Source of the DNA: Perkinsus olseni
Lineage: Eukaryota; Perkinsozoa; Perkinsida; Perkinsidae
Direction of reading: 5' to 3'
Assembly (NCBI GenBank): GCA_013115135.1
Contig: JABANP010000958.1
Location: forward strand, 1-10,510
Length of the DNA: 10,510 nt
The notes under the pieces were generated by a model. The model had not been told where the DNA came from and did not search any database. It saw only the letters and a program-made list of their open reading frames with translations. Position 1 is the stretch's first letter, and every line of letters begins with the position of its first letter. The translations under genes and the position numbers were made by a program. Shown here one piece after another: positions 6,267-10,510 of the stretch.

Positions 6267-9200
6267 ATGGTAGATCATGCCCATGACCGATCGCGGCTCA
6301 TCACCGTGCTGCACCATGACAGGCTGAGGGTCTTGTTGGTGACATTTTGCAGTTATGCGGCCCTACATGCGGCCAGGAAGTCCTTTTCGAATTCGAAAGC
6401 GGTAGTGAAGGGTGGAGACTCTCAACTGGGGAGCATGCGGGGTTCGGATCGACCGGGATAGGCTCGAAGGCTTCGAGTCGAAGCTGGCGAATGGTGAACG
6501 GCCGCCATAGGCCATATCCCGTCTCTGGCTGCGCACGCCAGAGGATTCTCCTCTGTGCTCAGTTGTCTCCCCGGGAGGAGAACTTTACGGTTGGAACTGC
6601 TGGTGGCAGCCAAAGTCTGGAGTGCGCGTGTTAACTGACTGGAAAATTATGCGAAAAATCGTTTCTGTTATCCCAGTGAGTTTGTACTGCCCGTAGCGGT
6701 GCAAGAAGCTTTAGGGAGCATGGTTCGGTCACAGCCTGAGACTCTCAGGCACTCCAGGATGCACGCCCAGGCGCCTTCCCGACCTCTACGCTGGCCGCTT
6801 TGGATACACTATTCATGATTGCATACTCGACTGGGCTCCTCTTAGCTGGCCGCCTCGGTGACGTGTTCTCGGCCTCGACCGTGCTTGCTATAGGGCTGGG
6901 CTTGACCACGATAGCACAGACGGTATTTGCTCTGCTCTGTGTGCTGCGGACGCCGCCCGACTGGGAGTTCAAGGTCGTGCTGTTTGCTATTTGGATACTG
7001 AATGGCCTGGTAGTGAGGGAAAACAGGACGGTGATGGCGATAAATTTTGGGGTCATTCCTACCGCGTATTCTGCCAGAAGTCCGGAAAATTGGCGCATCA
7101 ATGGTCCTATCTGATAGGACCTATCAAATTCAGGGTCCCGGTTGGCTTCCTTTGGGCCTGCAATCCTTCGATGGTCGCCGGAGCATTCAGCTGCATGGAC
7201 TTCTTTCGTCAGGAACTGTTTGAAAACATCATGTCCCGGCGGCCTGCCTCGTTAACCTGTGACCGTCTGTTCATCCGAAAACGGGCGGAGAGGGACAATC
7301 CAGGCGACTGAGTCTAAATCACTGACGCGTGCTACGAGAGGAGGGAAAGCCCACCTCCGGAGGGGCAGTCCGGAATCTAAGCTTGGCCGAAGAGGCATCC
7401 TGAGATTGGTACTCATATGAGGTCGGTTGCCATCTCTGAGTCTAGTGTAGCTAGTACCAAGAGGAGTGAAGCTTCAGTTGAAGCTCGCACTGCGTACTTC
7501 TCTATCGTGGAGGGGCACAGATACCGCTCGTTCGAGCGGCTGCTCGCTTTTCATAGAATGGAGTTAGGTTTGGCGACAAGAATCACTCCCGGACTCACTT
7601 CCTCCTGGCTCTCGTCGGAGCTATGGGCGCAGAGATGAAGGCCAGGATAACGGCAGTATTAGTGGATCGCCAACCTTGGTTCGGTATGCGCTGCAGCCCT
7701 ATGGCAACGAGCTGTGACAAGGTCACCGTGCAACGTCGTACGCTCCAAGCCATTTATGCTATGGGGCTGGTTCGTGGGAGGATCGTGGCCTACCTATTGG
7801 CAGCCCGCCTGGCAACTGAGAAGATCGGCGATGGGCTTACTGAGCTCGCTTACTACGCTTTGAGGGAATTCGAAGACAAAGGAGCTCACCTATGACTGAA
7901 GTTTGCCGCCTGTCTGGCCTTCTCTTCAGGGAAGCTCGGGTTTACCGTAATTTCGAACCGAAATTACAGGGCCGTTTTGAGTCTGGGACCCAAACTCTGC
8001 ATAAATTCTCACAAGTTGACACACTCGACTGGCTACTGAGTTTTGCTGTTTGATACGATGTCGTGACTATGATCGCCGGTGTTTTGTGCGCTGCATAGGC
8101 CAGGAATAGACTTTCATGGATTCGCTCTGGATTCCTCGCATTTCGTTCATCCTGAGCGGAGGGACTCCCTCCGAGGGAGTCCTTGCGTATAGGGCCACAG
8201 GTATATATCATGAATTTCATAGGCAAAAGCATATCATCATAGGTTTTGTGTAATGAACGTTTCATACATTACAAGTTGTAATTTACAACTGATGGTATGC
8301 GAAATGCATCTCCCTCAGTGTTATCGTGTGTAGGTTCAATCTTTGTGTTGGCCTGCCTGCGTTAAGCTAGTCGGTAACTGGCTGGCTCCCGTCCATCATC
8401 TCATTGAAGGCTCCGAGGAGGAAGAGACTTCTGCGGATTCTGACACCGCTAGCGTTGCTGACGACCGAGTTGGGGTAGTCAATCCAGCACATTCCGGTAT
8501 GCTCTTCGGCATGTGGTCGAGCAATGCGAGCGTTGGGAACATCGTGGGGGCCCTGATGGCCGCCCTGGCACTGGGTATCGCTGGGGCGCACGCAGCTTTG
8601 AAGGAGATGGGGGTAGTAGAGATTCAAGGGAACGCGCTGTACATAGGATGGTTCAGGGAACGCAACTCCGAGCGTCGAATGATTCGATTGTTTCGAGGTT
8701 TGATTCGATTCGAATCAAACCTTCGGTGATTGTAGTAGGGGAAATTATACTGTCGTGAATTCATTGTGTGGTCTTCAGCGCAGACTCTTCACTAAACGCG
8801 CTCTCACGAGAAGGTCGTTGGAATTCGGACCTGCGCGGGAAGCTGCTAGACGTTTTGTTACATGAATTCGCCATAGAATAAGTATGAACTTGAACAGGAT
8901 CAGTCGTGCGTACACCTACTTGTCGGCGTTGCTCGAGGCCCTCTGCTCAGGTGCTGCTCGTTTTCCTAGGCCCCTCCTTGTTAATGGTGATTTTCACCTA
9001 TTATTCATCCAAGCTGAAGGATTTTCCTCCAACTGCGGATGACGTTCGAGCTCGAGGATTGCAGGTAGTGCTTCGACTTTGTACGCGCGGGTCGATAATA
9101 AAGTTTCGATAATGACACTATGATGATAATAATGTGTTTAGCGCTAGGAATGGTCTGTCAAACTCAGATTTTCTGTCTTCGGTTTTTTTACAAAAAAAAT

Positions 9201-10111
9201 TGTCCCTGCATGTTAAAGGGCGAAGCTGTGAAAGTCCGGGGAGTCCCCGGCGGGGAGGTAACTTCGAAGGTGTGGCGTGGAGCTCGTGCTCACTACGGGT
9301 TTGAAGAGTGGTCGAGATTGACGAGAATGAAAAGATTGAGTCCTTCGAACAGTTTATCTACGAGCCGTAATGGTGTCGAACCTGCATCTTCACGAACGAG
9401 AGTCTAATGCTCTACCGTTACAGCACGAAGACGTGATGAATTTCCTCCAGGTGACGACCGCATCGCCGAGTGGGGCTCAGCTACCCACCTTGGAAGCCGT
9501 ACTAGCAGGCTTGAAGGAGATCTGGCTTGCTTTTCGGCTGCCATTCGTCGCTCGATACTCGGTGGTCTATGCTTGTACGAAGGGGGTCAACTACGCTATG
9601 TTCTTCTGGCTGCCCTACTACCTTAGCGAGGTGGGCAAAGAATCGTCACTATTTGTCGATTTTCGATTTTGTCCTACGCGAATGCGCGCGCTCCACTATG
9701 ATACTACTGTTCAGGTTTGCAAGCTGGATCCAGGGCTGGCCGATGGGCTGTCAGTATTCTACGATATAGGCCAGTGCTTGGGTGGAGTTATCGCTGGCTC
9801 GATTGTTGACAAATGCGCGAGGGGGAAGAAATCGATTGTATGATCGATTTTGGCTTTTCTCGTGCCTGGTTTTCGATTCGTCTAAGAACTGCAGATTACT
9901 ACTTCTAGAGGCATCGACAGGGTGAACTGAAGGGTGCAGACTTACTCGGCTTCAGGCGCGCAACAGGGGGCTCGGGAAATGAGCATTCGGAGCGTCCAGT
10001 CACTTCTGCAGTGTTGAAGATTGAATCTCAGATTCTTGTCAGGTTATAACCTCGTTTCTTGTTTTGGCCATTATCCCAACTCTAGCGCTCAGTTTGAAGT
10101 ATGCATCGGCG
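6267..10111 (+). CDS. SLC37-type sugar-phosphate/phosphate antiporter (MFS), split by introns
   Basis: SLC37 and GlpT family members exchange glycerol-3-phosphate or hexose phosphates for phosphate across membranes. Met 6267 is preceded in frame by TGA (6264-6266). Exons supported by homology: 6267 to about 6404 (first helix, YAALHAARKSFSNSKAV, the family's Y-x3-H-x2-RK signature); about 6749-7009 (LDTLFMIAYSTGLLLAGRLG, ending NGL); 8334-8657 (VQSLCWPACVKLVGNW, MWSSNASVGNIVGALMA); 8951 to 9043 or 9064 (VLLVFLGPSLLMVIFTYY); 9424 or 9451 to 9630 (MFFWLPYYLSE); 9715-9837 (LSVFYDIGQCLGGVIAG); and 10043 to about 10111 (ITSFLVLAIIPTLALSLKYA). Most junctions are GT..AG, but the intron 8658-8950 is not. 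The last two or three helices of the 12-helix fold are not identified, so the coding region probably runs past the window. Substrate cannot be set from sequence. A hydrophilic acidic insert (EGSEEEE...) replaces the usual basic loop after VGNW. Confidence 0.9.
6405..6748 (+). other. Transporter intron 1 (boundaries approximate)
   Basis: The donor could be GT at 6402, 6405 or 6412 and the acceptor AG at 6748 or 6770; the pairs 6405/6748 (phase 0) and 6412/6770 (phase 1) both keep frame. The intron contains three clustered inverted repeats: 6463-6477 (CTCGAAG/CTTCGAG, one-base centre), 6523-6543 (CTCTGGC/GCCAGAG, 7-nt loop) and 6539-6555 (CAGAGGA/TCCTCTG, 3-nt loop). The last two overlap, so they are alternative folds. 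Confidence 0.65.
7103..7121. repeat. Perfect inverted repeat 9+1+9
   Basis: GGTCCTATC and GATAGGACC flank one T, near the 5' end of transporter intron 2. Confidence 0.75.
7524..7539. repeat. Perfect inverted repeat 7+2+7
   Basis: CCGCTCG and CGAGCGG flank TT inside transporter intron 2. Confidence 0.65.
7623..7895 (+). CDS. Unrecognised open frame inside transporter intron 2
   Basis: The frame is open from 7557, right after a pyrimidine-rich TTTTCATAG that resembles a splice acceptor, to TGA 7893-7895. The first ATG of the called stretch is 7623, giving 90 residues. The C-terminal half (from VTVQRRTLQAIYAMG to YYALREFEDKG) looks like a charged amphipathic helical protein, and its codons look orderly, but I recognise no family. 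A shorter frame at 7417-7638 overlaps it by 16 nt in another phase. It could be an alternative exon, a nested gene, a relic of an insertion, or chance. Chance open frames of similar length occur elsewhere in this window, so confidence is low. Confidence 0.2.
   Translation: MGAEMKARITAVLVDRQPWFGMRCSPMATSCDKVTVQRRTLQAIYAMGLVRGRIVAYLLAARLATEKIGDGLTELAYYALREFEDKGAHL
7947..7967. repeat. Perfect inverted repeat 9+3+9
   Basis: GTAATTTCG and CGAAATTAC flank AAC in transporter intron 2. Confidence 0.75.
8162..8182. repeat. Perfect inverted repeat 10+1+10
   Basis: GGACTCCCTC and GAGGGAGTCC flank one C in transporter intron 2. It is GC-rich and would be very stable as RNA, subject to opening of a minimal loop from the innermost pairs. 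Confidence 0.8.
8274..8290. repeat. Perfect inverted repeat 8+1+8
   Basis: AGTTGTAA and TTACAACT flank one T, 43 nt before the acceptor of transporter intron 2. Confidence 0.7.
8658..8950 (+). other. Transporter intron 3 with no usable in-phase GT at the best junction
   Basis: Homology puts the junction between TYR-like IGWFR (ending 8657) and VLLVFLGP (starting 8951), as in the W-x-F...P-G step of MFS transporters. The acceptor side is CTCAG followed by GTG. The donor side reads TTCAGG followed by GAACGC, with no GT. The word CAGG occurs at both ends (8654-8657 and 8948-8951), so the exact cut is ambiguous. A 12-bp perfect hairpin (8696-8722) lies within. A GT-AG alternative (8639 with acceptor AG 8936-8937) keeps frame but removes the conserved GWF segment. 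Confidence 0.5.
8696..8722. repeat. Perfect inverted repeat 12+3+12
   Basis: AGGTTTGATTCG and CGAATCAAACCT flank ATT. It is the longest perfect inverted repeat in the window and lies inside the possible non-canonical intron of the transporter. Confidence 0.85.
9065..9450 (+). other. Transporter intron 4 (boundaries approximate)
   Basis: Donors GTTCGA (9044) or GTAGTG (9065) and acceptors TTACAG (9423) or TTCCTCCAG (9450) all keep phase 0. The segment concerned is a variable hydrophilic loop, so homology cannot choose. The intron contains a T7/A8 low-complexity pair near 9183-9199 and a small hairpin at 9236-9250 (CCGGGG/CCCCGG, 3-nt loop). Confidence 0.55.
9631..9714 (+). other. Transporter intron 5, 84 nt, stop-free multiple of three
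   Basis: Donor GTGGGC after Ser-Glu and acceptor GTTCAG before Val-Cys. Removing it gives a segment the same length as in animal SLC37 proteins between the WLPYYLSE helix and the LSVFYDIGQ helix. Retained, it would add 28 residues without a frameshift or stop. Confidence 0.75.
9829..9850. repeat. Inverted repeat 8+6+8 enclosing a 5' splice site
   Basis: AAATCGAT (9829-9836) and ATCGATTT (9843-9850) flank TGTATG. The intron donor GTATG begins at 9838, inside the loop. Confidence 0.7.
9838..10042 (+). other. Transporter intron 6
   Basis: A 205-nt intron with donor GTATGA and acceptor CTTGTCAG, phase 0. It joins ARGKKSI to VITSFLVLA, which restores a helix after a basic cytosolic loop as in SLC37 proteins. 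Confidence 0.75.
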
Positions 10112-10510
10112 GTACCAATCACAATGAGTGAAGGTCCGGGCTTTGCCTGGAGCAAGTTCAAGCAAGCGTAGCAAGCATCGTTTGTGCGCGAGCTATTCGC
10201 GCGCCCCCGTAATCGACCAAAGTGGTAGCAACGATATGTTGCGTTCGTGGTTGTAAGGAGCGGAACCCGGCGTGAAGGTCTTCCGGGCCGGTTCCGAGAA
10301 ATTTTCTTTTACCCTTGGTTAGTTATCTGGGAGACATTGCCTGTGTGCTTGCGTGCCAGGCAATGTGACTTCTGTGTTGTATTGGCCGCTGGCCCGAAGT
10401 GTGTTGGACATCCTGGCGATGTCTGCTGGTCTTCGGGTCTCGGGCTAATTACACCACAGTCTCACCAACACTCCCAGTTGACTGATGCGATGCGGCGGAG
10501 CGCGTCTTGA
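10112..10510 (+). other. Unresolved 3' region of transporter locus
   Basis: The exon starting at 10043 could end at GT 10112 or 10134, or run to TAG near 10166. The expected family motif GP-x2-LI(T/S)-x-A-(V/I)-S-A-D-L-G was not found. A weak candidate for the next helix (LDILAMSAGLRVSG, around 10405-10448) is too uncertain to call. A 10-bp inverted repeat, ACATTGCCTG/CAGGCAATGT with a 13-nt loop, lies at 10334-10366. Confidence 0.5.

Larger units (their letters stand above)
7010..8333 (+). other. Transporter intron 2, 1.3 kb, rich in hairpins
   Basis: Donor GTAGTG at 7010 and acceptor GTGTGTAG at 8333 join NGL to VQSLCWPAC, restoring the family motif NGLVQxxxWP. At 1324 nt it is about four times longer than any other intron here. 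It contains five perfect short-loop inverted repeats (7103-7121, 7524-7539, 7947-7967, 8162-8182, 8274-8290) and an open stretch at 7557-7895 listed separately. There are no terminal repeats, transposase or reverse transcriptase motifs that would mark a known mobile element. Confidence 0.75.

Noticed and set aside
6745..7101. 118-codon minus-strand open frame
   Set aside because: Antisense to the transporter exon whose + strand translation matches SLC37 helices.
7942..8265. 107-codon minus-strand open frame in transporter intron 2
   Set aside because: No recognisable domain, and it spans two of the palindromes; no support for a gene.
8325..8350. GGTTCAATC as a tRNA or Pol III B box
   Set aside because: No T-stem, acceptor stem or A box around it; it is the start of a transporter exon.
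1..10510. CRISPR array, insertion sequence, integrase, or spliced-leader RNA gene
   Set aside because: No regularly spaced repeats, terminal inverted repeats with a transposase, or leader sequence on either strand by eye.

Overview
The window reads as nuclear DNA of a microbial eukaryote. Genes are split by short introns with GT..AG ends, there are no ribosome-binding sites or operons, and three recognisable gene types lie on the + strand with 0.5-0.8 kb between them. Secreted pepsin-like proteases in tandem, small introns and mixed codon usage would suit an alveolate, and a Perkinsus-type protist is my best guess. That assignment is inference; no marker such as a spliced-leader gene is present.

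Layout. (1) Positions 1-2065 hold the 3' part of a prolidase (Xaa-Pro dipeptidase, M24 family). Six well-supported exons start at 202 and carry all five metal ligands. The part upstream of 202 does not read cleanly. (2) Positions 2066-2580 are intergenic with short palindromes. (3) Positions 2581-3753 encode an intronless secreted pepsin-family (A1) protein of 390 residues whose second catalytic Asp motif is lost. (4) Positions 3754-4563 are intergenic and contain a 46-nt two-part hairpin. (5) Positions 4564-5740 hold a diverged tandem paralogue. It keeps the second Asp motif but has a one-base frameshift right after the first catalytic Asp-Thr-Gly. (6) Positions 5741-6266 are intergenic or 5' UTR. 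(7) Positions 6267 to about 10111 hold a sugar-phosphate/glycerol-3-phosphate antiporter of the SLC37 type (MFS), in at least seven exons. It has one 1.3-kb intron, one stop-free intron whose length is a multiple of three, and one intron with no suitable GT donor. Its 3' end is not resolved and may lie beyond the window.

The genes do not form a pathway: a cytosolic dipeptidase, two secreted protease-like proteins and a membrane transporter are simply neighbours. The main structural signal outside the genes is a clear excess of short perfect inverted repeats (7-12 bp arms, loops of 0-3 nt) in introns and intergenic DNA. I noticed none in coding exons. The most interesting protein-level signal is the pair of aspartic proteases, each with a different defect in its catalytic pair.
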